Assembly: GCA_023846275.1 (NCBI GenBank)
Contig: CM043870.1
Span: 8,503,527-8,567,526, forward strand
DNA: 64,000 nt
DNA from: Vanilla planifolia
Lineage: Eukaryota; Streptophyta; Magnoliopsida; Asparagales; Orchidaceae
Reading direction: 5' to 3'
Shown here piece after piece: positions 36,055 through 48,005 of the stretch; positions within the stretch are counted from its first letter, which is position 1; each line of letters starts with the position of its first letter. Both the position numbers and the translations under genes were made by a program. The notes beneath the pieces were generated by a model that was not told the origin of the DNA, did not search any database, and saw only the letters and a program-made list of their open reading frames with translations.

Positions 36055-38487
36055 GCACCCCTTTTTTGTACTGCATTTTGCTCACCTTAATTTTGTACTA
36101 ACTGTAGTTTGAAATTTCAACTGGGAAAATTTTGTAATTCTGTAGTTTAATTTCTATCAGATTTACCTCATCTTAAAGCTTACATCTGTAATATTGCATT
36201 CAACCGATTGGAATAACGTTTATGCGACATTGAAGACAAATTATAGTATGTCAAAATGAGAACTTATATTGCATGACAAATGTGAACACTGTAGCATGGT
36301 AACTTGGTTGGCAGATTATATCCTATGCAAGGCCCTGTGTAGAATATGATTGGTTTAGATTTTACATCCCACGAATAATTTAATTAAATTGGTTTAATGT
36401 GATTTAATCTAGGTCTTTGTTTGATTGCTAATCTAAATTTGTAACATCAATTTTGATTTTTCTTGACCAAACCCTAAAAAGTACTAGTATTGCTCTCTAT
36501 CTGTACTTCCACATTGCTGATGAATGAGTAGTACCTAGTGTCATATATATTAAGTTATTGAGACTTGAATAGACTTTAGATCGAAGAGTCACGAGTTATG
36601 CCCAGTGTCGAGAGTAAAATTGGAAAAGAAACCAAGTTCATAAGCATGACAAGAAATGGAAGAGAAGAAAAACAAAATTCATTAATAGTAAAAAAAAACA
36701 ATTAATACAAATCTTTTCTCTAAAAATTAATCAGTTTCAAAGGCTCCTGTCTCAAACAAGGATCTCTAAGAATCCCTGGATGGTTTATATATAAGGTATA
36801 TTTTAGAGAGAAATATAATGACACATGGTTACAACAGAATAATAATCATAAGCTTCAGAGACTTTAATTTTGTTCTTGAGGATTTAATAGTTTCCTTAGA
36901 AATTACCTAAAAAAATACTCCTGTGAATTACTATTTTTTTCATTTCCTGAGAAGGTTTGTTTTAGAAAACTTAGATTGATCATTCGCTTGTGTCAACCTC
37001 CCAATAGTATAGGAGATGTGAGAACATAATCTAGGCAATTAAATATGCATCTTTACCTAGCTAAGATAAAACTAAACTTTGTTGAGTTATAATCAAGTTA
37101 AAATAGTTTTACAAGATGTATATGTTTACAGTGCTAATACTGATTTGATATAATTGATATTGGCTGATTAATGAAAAATATGTATGAAAAATGTTATTAA
37201 AAAATCCATAAGTTTGGTAATTGTCGGTGATAAAAGCTATTTTTAAAAAATTGTCAAAATATTTTTTTATTTTTTAGTTAAAAAATAATAATTATATATT
37301 GATGATAAAAATGTCTTCTAAGCTATTAAAATACTATAATGAAAAGATAATAGTAGTTTCAATTGCTGGTAAAATAAGTAGAATTTGTTTGATTGTTTGA
37401 CATGACTTAAAAATGCATGATTTTGTGATAAAAATGTTTAATTTAATGTGTCCCAAACCAATTCTTAATCATTGGAGTTTAATACAGGAAATTACAATGC
37501 TTTTGGCCCTTTTCGAGTTTGAACCAGAAATATATAAATCCAGTGGTTAGATAGGATCAAGTTTGGTCAATATCGAGCCAATGTTTAACCAATGATGTGA
37601 TATCAATTTTTTTACGAATAAATTTATTTTTAATTATACCTTATCAAATATATTAACTCATCTTAATACGATAACATTGTTAAGCCCAATAGAAGTGCTT
37701 TTAAATTTTGTTGATACACCATTTACAAACTAACTTTTTCCATATTTAATCATATTCTAAAATGCATGTCATCAATCTAAAAAGAAGAGCAAACACGACT
37801 ATGGTTCTTCGAAAACAACAATGAAAGAATTCATTTAAATCTTTTATCAAAAAATCAAATAATAATGTAATCACTTCATAATGTCAAACATTTCAATAAA
37901 TGCTTATCTAACCCTAAGACATCGGTACTCCTGCTAGACTATAGTTTGACCAAATTTCTAGGAATGCTAGATTATTTTTTTAGCCTTACAATCTCAAACA
38001 TACAATTGACTTTACCTACCCGTCCCTTTAACAGAGATCAAACTTAATTGTGGCACCAATCATAATTAATATTTTTATTAAAGTATATTGGTGAATTCTT
38101 TTAATGCAAAAAGATAGTGAAACATATCCGTGTATATTTTTCTAGTTAAAATTCATTTCATGATCACATTCAAAATTAATGATTATTATACTAATTTTGA
38201 ATATTTTGATGTCTATCCAACGCATAGCATTAAGACAACAAAACTATTGACATTAAATATAACATAATATTTAGAACTACTAGAAATAAACTCGTATAAT
38301 ATAGGCTTTGTCCTATAAAGATGGGCACGAGTGTCAAACGTGAGGCTAATAATGTAGTATCATAATTTTATCGAAAGGCATAGGAGTTCTATCCTAAATT
38401 TTTGTGTACTAAGAACCTTGTGAGGGTAAATAGGGTTTTTAAAGTGTTTTTTTGAGTCAGTTTGTTAACGAGAAGTAACAACGTATA
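36055..38487. other. AT-rich intergenic DNA
   Basis: No gene, RNA or clear repeat is recognised. Composition is strongly AT-rich, with simple runs near 37200-37300. Confidence 0.45.
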
Positions 38488-40740
38488 AAGATATGTAAGG
38501 ACTAACTCAATTGGAGTCCATCAAGAGCCATCAGTACAAACTAGAATACTCACAAGCAAATGTCCACTAAAATTAGCACAAACAAGAACGCTAAGTAAAA
38601 CAAATAATCATTAGGATTGGAAATGGAGAAATACATAAAAACATATGAGATTATTATCAAAGGCATAAATACACAATTAAGTTCAATTGGGTACTAGTAA
38701 TTCCGATGAAATGCAAGGAACAAAGTGGTCAACAACGAAAACCCATGGTGTGTCCATAGGATACAATTCTTGGCTGTTACAAATTGTATAGGTGTGACAA
38801 TTGCAAGGTTGGTGCAACAAGGGTTGCATGTTGAGTCTAGTAAGTGTGCATCTATTGCAGCTATATTGTGTGCGAGCAAAGTTACCTGGTTGCAAAAGAA
38901 GAAATCACAATACAAAAGCACAAATATGCGAATGTGTCACGTTGATTAGATGGGCAAGGCGAGTGCAAGGTTGCTCGAGTATGCATATGCTCAAGCAACC
39001 AGGATGTAGTGATGCATAAGCGATCAAATGCACAAATGGATGAGTAGCAATAAATCAAATGTACGATTTCTGGTGGTACACGAGAGCATGGGCCGAGTGG
39101 TTGAGTCAACTAACCGCATGATGCTATTGCAATGAGGTTGTCGTGCTATTGATGTGTTCGACCAAGTGGTAAGAGCTATAGTTGTTGATGAAAAATTGTG
39201 ATAATAAGCGATTTTTAGTTACTGATTAGGGCATCAAGGTTGTTAGTGGTGGCTAGAGAGGGGAATGACAACTAGCTAAAAAGAGGAAGGATGATGATAA
39301 TGAAAATGATGACAATGGAAAGGGATACATCCAGATTATAAGTTGGTTGTCTATACTTTCATGGAAAGAATCTCATATACACACATTTATATACTTTACA
39401 AAACCTCATTGGTCTAAGATGACAAATCAGAATATCTTTGTTTCATTCGATCATTAACATAATATAGAATATACAAAGAAATTTAATAAAAAATATCCTT
39501 CTCTCTCTCTCTCTCTCTATAGAAAAACAATAAACAAAAACTTAAGAAAACAAATAGATGTGCAGCAGTAGATTGTAAGGGCAAAATGATTCAAAGACAT
39601 TTCTCAAGGCACGTTTGTGCTATATTTCCAAACTACGGAACAAAAGATGAAGATGCAAAATGGTAGTTGGAGTTTCTGCATTGGTTTACCAGTGAATTTG
39701 TTAATTGGAAGTAGAAAAACATTGAGATGTGAATTGACTAACTTAGCTAGCTTGGAGTCCACCCGGGGATATCAGTACAAATTAGAATACTCAATAAAAT
39801 ATACACCCATTAGAATCGACACAAATTAGAATAGAAACTAAAAACATATACCAATTAGGATTGGCATTGAACAGATACATAAAAATCTATTAGAGCATAA
39901 TCAAACAAAGGCATGCATACAAAGCTAAGTTATAGGATATCAGTAATGTACACTAAACTTGATAAACTTACTACAAATATCTAAGCATTAATCAAAAAAA
40001 AAAAATGTCGCAATTTGTTGTCAAAATAGGCAGATGGTTGACTCTTTCCATCAGATTGATAGCCTTAGAATAAACATGCAAGTAATTATATGTTGCGGTG
40101 GTAAAATGATTCCTAACCAAATTCCTAAAGGCACATTTGTTCTGCATTTCCAAACTACACAACAAATGATGAAGATATGAAATGGTAAATGGAGTTTCTG
40201 AAGCAGTTTACTGGTGAAGTTGTCAATTGGAAGTAGAAAAACATTAAGATGTGAAGTGGTTAACTTAGTTGGAGTCCATCTAAGGGCATTAGCACAAATT
40301 AGAATACTGTGTAAAACAAATATTTATTAGGATTGGCACAAATTAGAATACTTAGACATATACCCATTAGGATTGGAACTTGACAAATACATTAAAATCT
40401 AATAGAGCATGATCAAACAAAGTCATGCATACATAGCCAAGTTCAATAGGATACCACTAATAAACAAAAAACTTGATGAAGTTAATAAAGTATTTTCAGG
40501 AGATGAAATCAATTGATAAACTTAATATTTGAGCAACCATCAAAGAAAGAAAGTAATTTGCTGACAAACGAAGCAGATGATTGTCACTTTCCATCAGCAC
40601 ATAAGTTGCAATACCAACTGAAATATGAATTATGATTGGTTGACTCAGAATAACATGAAAGGAATGATAGATTGAGAGTGCAAAATGATTCAAAACCAAG
40701 TTCCTATAGGTACATTTATCCTGTAGAAAGAGCCTTTCCA
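38488..40740 (+). repeat. Diverged tandem array of about 520-580-bp units
   Basis: The phrase 'aaaatgattc-aa-c' recurs at 39584, 40104 and 40682, giving periods of about 520 and 578 bp. Between them, 39575-39960 matches 40095-40460 ('tccaaactac-aacaaa-gatgaagat', 'ggaagtagaaaaacatt', 'ggagtcca', 'acaaattagaatact', 'cattaggattgg'). Likewise 39960-40095 matches 40540-40680 ('gtaatttg-tg-caaa', 'gcagatg-ttg', 'ctttccatcag'). A partial unit lies at 38488-38710. The array begins about 330 bp downstream of the EF-hand gene's stop. No coding frame is shared by the units. It is not a known family to me. Confidence 0.8.
39499..39518. repeat. Short (CT)n microsatellite
   Basis: About 20 bp of CT dinucleotide repeat just before the first complete tandem unit. 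Confidence 0.9.
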
Positions 40741-41068
40741 AAAGAAAAACAAAACTTTAAAAGAATGAAACAACGAAAATAATTCCTAAGATAAATGAGT
40801 TACCAGGTTTATATCTAAGAGATCTGGGGGTGTTGCTTATCTCTGATGACTAGTTAGTTCAAATCTTCTGGACCAATTTGATTTCCTTCAACAGAAAATT
40901 TTGATTTTTTTTTTCCAACTGTAATGCTTTGTTTCATCGAGGTTCCATACAATCTCCAATAGGAAACTTTGGAGCATCAGAAGCAGAGAGGAATCATCAA
41001 TTAAATGGTACAACAAGCAAAACAAAACCCTATATATGAGCTCTCGGGACCCAAAAGAAAGCCGATAA

Positions 41069-41428
41069 CTAAAACAAAGGGGAAAAAGAGCCAGCTGCTT
41101 GCCGGAACGTATCGTCGACCCATCGCCTCGACTCCTCCATGAGCTCCGGGCTAAGCCGCACCATGAGCACGCAAAACTCCATCTCGCTGAGCGCTCCGTC
41201 GCCGTCGAGGTCGCCCTCCCTTAGCATCCCCCTGAGCTCGTCGTCCCGCATCCCGCCGAGTCCCAGTAACTCCGCGTTCCGCTTAAGGCTCTCAAAGGTG
41301 ATGAGCCCCCTAGCCGGATCCATCAGCAGCCGGAACCCATTGCAGAGCTCCGCAATCAGGCCTTCCTCCCCAATCTTCTCTGCGATGACGGGCAGGAAAT
41401 CCTCGAATTCCAACGCTCTCTCGGCCAT
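41069..41428 (-). CDS. Single EF-hand calcium-binding protein (KIC/PBP1-like)
   Basis: The 119-residue product resembles Arabidopsis KIC (regulator of the kinesin-like calmodulin-binding protein) and the PINOID-binding protein PBP1. These are small cytosolic calcium sensors with one working EF-hand. The loop DLDGDGALSEME (residues 73-84) has Asp at 1, 3 and 5 and Glu at 12, so calcium binding is expected. Residues 31-57 (GFRLLMDPARGLITFESLKR) look like a degenerate first hand without a canonical loop. FCVLMVRLSPELMEES (85-100) is the family's hallmark after the loop. Family members are about 110-135 residues and usually intronless, as here. The start MAERALEFEDFLP matches the family N-terminus. 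The coding sequence is GC-rich. Which of KIC or PBP1 is the closer relative cannot be settled by eye. Confidence 0.9.
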   Translation of the reverse strand: MAERALEFEDFLPVIAEKIGEEGLIAELCNGFRLLMDPARGLITFESLKRNAELLGLGGMRDDELRGMLREGDLDGDGALSEMEFCVLMVRLSPELMEESRRWVDDTFRQAAGSFSPLF

Positions 41429-41499
41429 TCGGAATCAAATGAGATGAAAAGACGGAGGTTCTGGACGATATGGGAAGGGGGTAAGAGGAGGAGAAGCGG

Positions 41500-41507
41500 T
41501 TAAATAG
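41500..41507 (-). promoter_or_regulatory. TATA-like box of EF-hand gene
   Basis: CTATTTAA on the minus strand, 72-79 bp upstream of the ATG at 41428, would give a leader of about 40-50 nt. The sequence between is purine-rich on the plus strand and pyrimidine-rich on the coding strand, as is common in plant leaders. No experimental start site can be inferred. Confidence 0.5.
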
Positions 41508-41512
41508 AAGCT

Positions 41513-43680
41513 AAGCAGGAAATTCGTGGAAGGAGTGGCCATCAATGCCAGCTGAGGCCGTCTAGGATTCTGGCAAAGGAAAGCGCGATGGCTTGAGGGA
41601 AGATGGATAGAGAAAGGGAGTGTCTTTCTTCGAAGCTGCTTAAGGTGAAAGGAAAGGTGAACATTTTCGGGAACGCAAGCTGTTCAGGAAATGGCGCTAC
41701 CACCCATTGATCTGGTTCCACCTGGCGAAGAGTCGGTCCGGAAACTTCAAGCATGGCGCCGTGCGACCTGGACTTGGTCAACTACTCGGTCGATATGAAC
41801 CCGGTTTACTCATTTTTTTTTTCATAAAAACTAACAACTCAGGCTATCCTGGTTGAAATATTATTTTTAAAAACTTAATATATGGTGCAACATTAAAATT
41901 TTTTAACTCAAATAATGTATCTATCATCGAAGGGATAACATCAAATAAGTTCACACCTAAAAACATCTTTATAATATTTAATAAAAGCATATTTAATTAA
42001 TCATATTTATGAAAATTTTACTTTAGAAGAATCAATTTTCATCCAGCTAAGGTAGTTTTAGACGTTAGTGCAGTTCGGTTTTCTAATTTCTAAGCGACAA
42101 AACTATGAAACTGGATGGAAGTTTAAGCCACAATTTAATACCACTGAGATACATCTTGTTTTCTTCTGTGAAGTTGGTGACTTATTTGGCTTTTTCTTAT
42201 TTTTTTTTAATACCTGGAGTGATGTGATGACAAAACGATTTAGATCAGCTGAAAGTTTGTTCATATTTCATATATTACAAATCAAGGATTGATCCTGTCA
42301 AACTTAGCGTCAAAGCTTGGTGCCAAATGAAAGGCTCGCCGCAAGTAGAAGACGAAATGACTATCCAATTAATTGTTCTTCAAGTTCGGGCTAATCCAAC
42401 CCATTTTTTAGATGATTATTAATAGATTTTTAATTAAATATATATTTGAAAGGGTCCCTATACTTTTGATTTCATAAAATAATATTATGGAAGAAAACAT
42501 GGATGTGGGTCAATCCAAACTAGGGACCAACAAATTGATCTGTCACGAATCATAGATAGCATTCAAATCAACCTTGGTTTGAACCGTTTTTCATCTTGAT
42601 TTAAAATAGATGCATCAAGTCCTGGTTGGTATCAACCAAATTTGACTTTTATCCATTGACAAATTTATTCTTCCTGGATGTGAAATGGTTATTAGAGCTT
42701 TGTCAAACCTTACTTGAGAATCATTAGACGTTGTCACATCTCGTCAAGCCAGTGGAGCTCAACGACGTGCACCTTCATGAATACAATCTCACTTTTACTT
42801 TCTAAACGATTGAAATATTCACAAAATTAATATTTACTTTTGAATGTGTAAAATATCACTTGCCCTCACATGCAAGCAACTAGAAAGAAGCCAATTTCCA
42901 ACCATCAAACTTGATGGGCGTCAATATTTCCTCGTATAACTTCACATCATTTCATCAAATTAAAGTCAGCTGAAGCCATGGTACGACTCCTCCAATTGAT
43001 TAAATTTGTTTGTTAGTCTTCTTTGGTAAACTTCCACCACTTTACGGTGGTCCAGAAATCCACCATAGAGATCTCAATACCAACTTCAAACCTGCTTTCC
43101 ATTGATTTCCATATCTATGTACTGCTCGATGCCTGAAAGATCTTTAAGAAAAATCTAAGTTGTATTACTGATTTGTTTGGATTATTATATATTATTAATA
43201 AATTTATCTTCACAAAAGTAATGTTTTTTCAAGTATATATAAAGGCTTTCATTGCCTTTGCCTAATTGATACTAACTGCTGCAGTGCTGTAATCATTCTT
43301 CCAGTTTCTGCTACCTAAGAAAGGGGTCAACGATACGTTCAAGTAATAATGTTGCAGGTTAAAAAAAATCTAAGTTGTATAACTTGACATATGTTTAAAA
43401 ACAAGAGAAAAGATGCGAAAAAAAGATCTAAAATGTTGCAGGTTAAAAAAATATGGAAAGCATGATATTGAACGTCCATGTAATAAACACAGTTGGAGAA
43501 ATACTCATTTCAAGGGTGTTGTTCCCTTTACGAAGAAAGACGAAGTACAGGAAATAAGATGCTTGTAGCATAAGACTTTGGTTATGGCCTTCAATAAGTA
43601 GTGCCAAAAGTATGTACAAATCATCAATATGGACTCATTCAAGCAGACATAGTGACCAGTAAAAGTGTCCAGAAATTGTA
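41513..43680. other. EF-hand gene upstream region and AT-rich spacer
   Basis: The first roughly 280 bp (to about 41800) keep gene-like composition and are probably promoter DNA; an open minus frame at 41542-41781 lacks motifs. Beyond 41800 the DNA is AT-rich. A TATA-like 'tatatataaagg' occurs at about 43235. A repeated phrase 'aatgttgcaggttaaaaaaa' occurs at about 43349 and 43432. No gene is supported. Confidence 0.4.
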
Positions 43681-44008
43681 TGTTTGAAAATGAACTTAAT
43701 TGAGAATAATCAAAATTAGTTAGCATGAAAAAAAAATTAAAAAATCAAGTTAAATATAATTAAATTTAGCTGTAGATTATATGTTTATATTAAGTTGATT
43801 ATACTCAAAATTAGTTTTGAACTATGAGTTTGATAAATTAAGTTAATTGTGTTTAAAATTAGTTGTAGGTCATAAATTATATTTAGTTATGATCAATATT
43901 GGTCCAAGTTTAGAAATTTTTTAAGAAAATATATGTAGTTGTGATATATCATTTAACATGATGTTTATTAAAAATTTCAATTTCATGATCTTTACCTTAG
44001 CTTCCAAC
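43681..44008 (+). repeat. 5' LTR of copia element 1
   Basis: About 330 bp matching 63592-63928 ('aatgaa-ttaattgagaat', 'aaaattagtt-taggtcataa', 'atca-tt-acatgat'). It ends near 'cttccaaca'. The following 'tattatcaaactag' may be a badly decayed primer site. The five bases before it, TTGTA, have no clear partner at the 3' side. Confidence 0.78.
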
Positions 44009-44100
44009 AAAATATTATCAAACTAGAGAAAGATTTTGTGAAGATGACAAACAATATAATTCTTATTTATTGTTTTACTGACAAATATGATAATTAGAGA

Positions 44101-47100
44101 ATATAAGTGAAGGCATTATTCAGGAGCACTTATATTTAAAAATTTATTGATAAAAGGTATAAATTGGTTTAAGATAAAGTCATTTTTACACAAAAAGTAG
44201 AATATGACATTACCCAACTCAACAAAGAAAGACTAGAAAGTATTTTTATTCATTTATCAAGGTTTAGATGAGACCATATTCAAGAAGGTGATAAATGCAA
44301 ATAATTCAAAAAAAATTTGGGAGATAATGCAAAATGCATATAAAGGAAATGATAAAAATGAAAAAGGTACATCTTGTGAGCAGTAAATTCAATGTCTTGC
44401 AAATTGAAAGAATCAAGTGTTTTAAGTATTTCACAAAGAGTGTTAAAAATAGTAAATCAATTAAAAAGAAATAGAAAAATATATAAAGACAATCAAGTGG
44501 TAGAAAAAATTTTACATTCTTTATATAGTAAATGAAGATTGATGAATTTATGGTTTCACTTCAAGCCCATGAGTATTATATTCAAAGGAGAAACAAAATA
44601 CTATTAAAATAATATTTTTAAAGTACCATCACAATACAATAAACAAAAGAAAAATAAAAAGGTCAAGAAATCGTAATTATCATGGCTATGAACATGGTCA
44701 AGAAAACGTTTGAGATCAAATTTATGATCGTGAACAAGGTCGTGATAACTATAATAACTATGAAAAAACCAATTAATATAGAAATGAAAAAAAGTGAAAG
44801 ATAATGAGAGAAAAAATGTGATAAAAAATATTATTTATTATTATAATTATAAAAAATATGAACTTATTTTTCATAATGTTAGTCAAATCATTCTAATCAA
44901 GTACATGAAAAGTTACTATTCTAAAAAGAAAAATGTTGAAAAAGCAACACTTTTGTTAATAATAAGAGAAGAAAAATCTATAAATTAAAATTTATAATGT
45001 TTAAACATCAAAGAAAAAATCATATGTGTGGATATAAAAAAATCTTTATGAAGTTAAATAAATCAATAGATGGTTGTCTTATTTGTAGATGCTTCCAATG
45101 TGCAAGTAAAAGATATTGATAAGAATTTTTTTCAACTAAAAAATGATAAACACAATTTATCTCTACTGTTATTATATTTTAAAAATAAAAACAAGTATTT
45201 TTAATTTTAGATTAATATTATACAAGGGATTTTACATACATATAATAAACAAAAGTATCTATGTAATAAAGGTGAATAAACTTATTACTCATGTTCTTAG
45301 GAACAAAATTGTATATTTGTTTTCAACATTAAGCATATTGTTGCTAGATGTTTAAGTGCATATATAAATGATAGTTCTTAGCTACGACTTTTGAAATTTT
45401 GGCATGTCAATTTTAATATTTCTATATTTCTACCAAATAAAAAAATGGTGAGATGATTATCATATATTAATTCATCAAATGAAATATGTGAAATATGTGT
45501 ACTTGAAAAACATCTAAAGGAAAGTCTCCAAAATTATTCTTTTAATAAAGCAAATAAACATTTCAACTTGTTCACGCCAACATATATAGACCAATTACTC
45601 CAATCTCATTTAGAAGTGGTTGTTGTTTTATAACATCTGTTAAAGATTTTAGCCAAACATTAGTGATATATGTCTTAAAAGAAAAGTTAGAAGCATTTTA
45701 AAGCATTCAATGAGTTCAAAGTCCTGGCAAAAAATTAAAATGGCTATAAAATCAAGAGAATGAGTTTGGATCATGGTGGTGAATTCACATCTAAGGAGTT
45801 TGAGAAATATTATAATTTTATGGCATATGAAGGACCTTTTTCTCAAAATTTTAATTTTTTTTTCCATTTTAAAATGTTACAAAATAGAAGATTTATTATA
45901 TATATAAGGGAAAGGAGATTATTCTAATTTCTAATGTAGTATGAAATAACATCTATCAAAAGATTTGTTAATTGTCCAAATTATGGAGACAGAGGTTGTA
46001 TCAATCATTGGTCTTTAGAAAGGTAGATAACCCATTTAATAGTCTAATCAGGGAGGAGGAATGGTGGTACATGTATTACACCCAACGAGAAGCATCATAC
46101 ATGGCTAATGTAAGGTTCAAGGAATAACTTGTTAATGCAATGATTGGTAGCAAACATTAATGTTGTTTCCTTTGAATTACTAGGAAGGGATCTAAACGTA
46201 CATAACATAAGAATATAAGAGGTGACATGATAAGATGATAATAACCACAATTGACATAGAATCATATAGTATGAAAGACAACTTCAAACCATATGATCAA
46301 TAAATAAGAAGATGAGATATATAGACTAAGCTAATAAGAGAATCTAACAAACCCAATAAGCAATAAAGTAACAATCGAATTAGTTTAGTCGAAAAGGTTG
46401 AAGAAAAAGTACAAATATGACTTGTTGAAATGGATGAAGTAGGTCATACCAGGCTGACACAAATGTAAGTGACAACGTAGTAATATAATGGTATTCAATA
46501 GTGAACAATAAAAAAAATAATCTTTTATGAATAATCTTGTATGACACTATATATAATACCTAGTTGATGTGAATACAAAGTGTGACATTGAATACAATGA
46601 ATGTCAATTGTTGAATAAATAGTATATCATTTTAGATGATGATGCAAATCATAAGATATGAAATGTAGATGAAGCAATAAAAAGTCATGTGAGACAATTT
46701 AGAGATGATTAAGGGGTTAGATTGGATGCCAGTAGATCATACCCATATGAAGAAAAAGTTTGTCAGGTACAACGAGAAACGAGTGAAGTGAGTAGTAGGA
46801 TCGACAAAATTGAAGAAGCTTTTAGAAAGATTAATGAAACAAATTAGACTAATTTTATTATATGTGCTAAGCTTAAGCAAGGGTATTGAACATCATCTAG
46901 TTTGATCAGAGCTTTGCAAAATTTTGGAATTTGTTATAGATCAAAGATGTTAGATTGCATGTTATTACTTGCCAATTGTGTTAAGTGATTAACTACTACA
47001 TTTCCTCTCTATAGATGTGCTGGTATTGGATGCTAGGTTGTAGGTATATAAAAGATTTTAATCAAATTATATTTACTTCAACAACATAATATAGTAGAGA

Positions 47101-47398
47101 GAAACAATTGAAATATATTTGTCATGGTTCAAAGCACACTAAAAATTAAGGAAATGTAAAAAGAACTTTCAGTATAGGCCATCAATCCTATAGTTTATTT
47201 GTTGAATAAGTGTTCAATAAAGAATTTGAAAGGACTAACTTCATAAGAAGTATGGAGTGGATTCAAACCAAGTTTATTACATTAAACATTTTGAAACCAT
47301 AGCCTATGCACATGTACTTAACCAAAAGAGGACAAGTTAAATGATGAGAGTACTTTTATTGGCTATGGTGCTAGATTTAAAGATTGTTATGAATTATG
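44101..47398 (+). pseudogene. Copia element 1 gag, protease, integrase (5' part)
   Basis: A UBN2-type gag is readable at 44230-44600 (DETIFKKVINANNSKKIWEI near 44270; MKIDEFMVSLQAHEYYIQRR near 44530). Protease-region remnants include NHMCGYKKIFMKLNKS near 45018-45065. The pre-integrase segment includes KHIVARCLSAYINDSS near 45328-45378 and SNEICEICVLEKHLKESLQN near 45475-45535. The integrase core fragment lies at 45640-45840. The integrase C-terminal part resumes at about 47070, with VWSGFKPSLLHL near 47255 and AYAHVLNQKRT near 47310. The copia frame stops being followed at 47398, where element 2 begins. Frames shift and stops abound. Confidence 0.78.
45850..47060. other. Unidentified 1.2-kb stretch inside copia element 1 integrase
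   Basis: Copia integrase sequence can be followed to about 45840 and again from about 47065, near where the QQNG-VERKNR region of the family is expected. The DNA between is longer than the missing protein segment allows. It is less AT-rich and includes a plus-frame stretch near 46650-46850 reading SHVRQFRDD, then SYPYEEKVCQVQRETSEVSS and RIDKIEEAFRKINETN. No terminal inverted repeats, LTR or family were recognised. It is probably a separate small insertion or a solo piece of another transposon. Confidence 0.4.
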
Positions 47399-48005
47399 TG
47401 AAGTTTAATGCATAGAATGAGAGAAGTGAATTATGTTTTAATAAAACTTTTTAATGTTGAAAAACGTTTTTAATTAAAGAAAAATATTATATTTAGTAAT
47501 AAAAGTTTTATTTTAGGAATATTGTTTGTTAAAATAAAAATTAAAAATTACACAACAATAAAACAAGAGAGATACAAAGTTTTTTAAGTGTTCAACCAAG
47601 GTGTGGGTGCATAGGCTAATTTTTTTATTAAAATATTTTTTGTATAAAATATTAAAATAAAAATATTTAATTTTTAAACCCAAATGTAACACATCTAATG
47701 CATACTACCTATCACAAAAATTTTTCTAAAAAATGAATGAATAATGATTATGATTCTATATATCACAATTATAAAGAAAAAAAAGATTTATCATACTAAC
47801 CATATAGATGATTAATAATATAGGTTCTCTATGGATTAACTACTCTACAAAAATCTTGGTTATTGACTCCAAAATTAGCAAGTGAGCCTTTAATCTCCAT
47901 CTACTTTAGATGCTATAATCTGTGCTCTGACAAATAAAAAATGTAATAACAAACAATTAAATTCTATAAAAATAATAAACTATGTAATACAATATTTGAC
48001 ATTAG
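47399..48005 (-). repeat. 3' LTR of copia element 2, internally deleted
   Basis: Both ends match the LTR at 60058-61771. The left part (about 47399-47610) matches 60058-60275, and the right part (about 47615-48005) matches 61388-61771. Roughly 1.1 kb present in the other LTR is absent, with the junction near 47610. A purine-rich tract (minus strand 'taggggagc', 48006-48015) lies next to it as expected for a polypurine tract. Confidence 0.75.

Noticed and set aside
38683..39109. Overlapping open frames on both strands near 38.7-39.1 kb
   Set aside because: All are short, lack motifs, and overlap each other on both strands. Composition rather than coding explains them.
39088..39110. tRNA-like phrase 'ggccgagtggttgagtc'
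   Set aside because: It resembles the D-arm of Leu/Ser tRNAs, but no cloverleaf partner stems follow.
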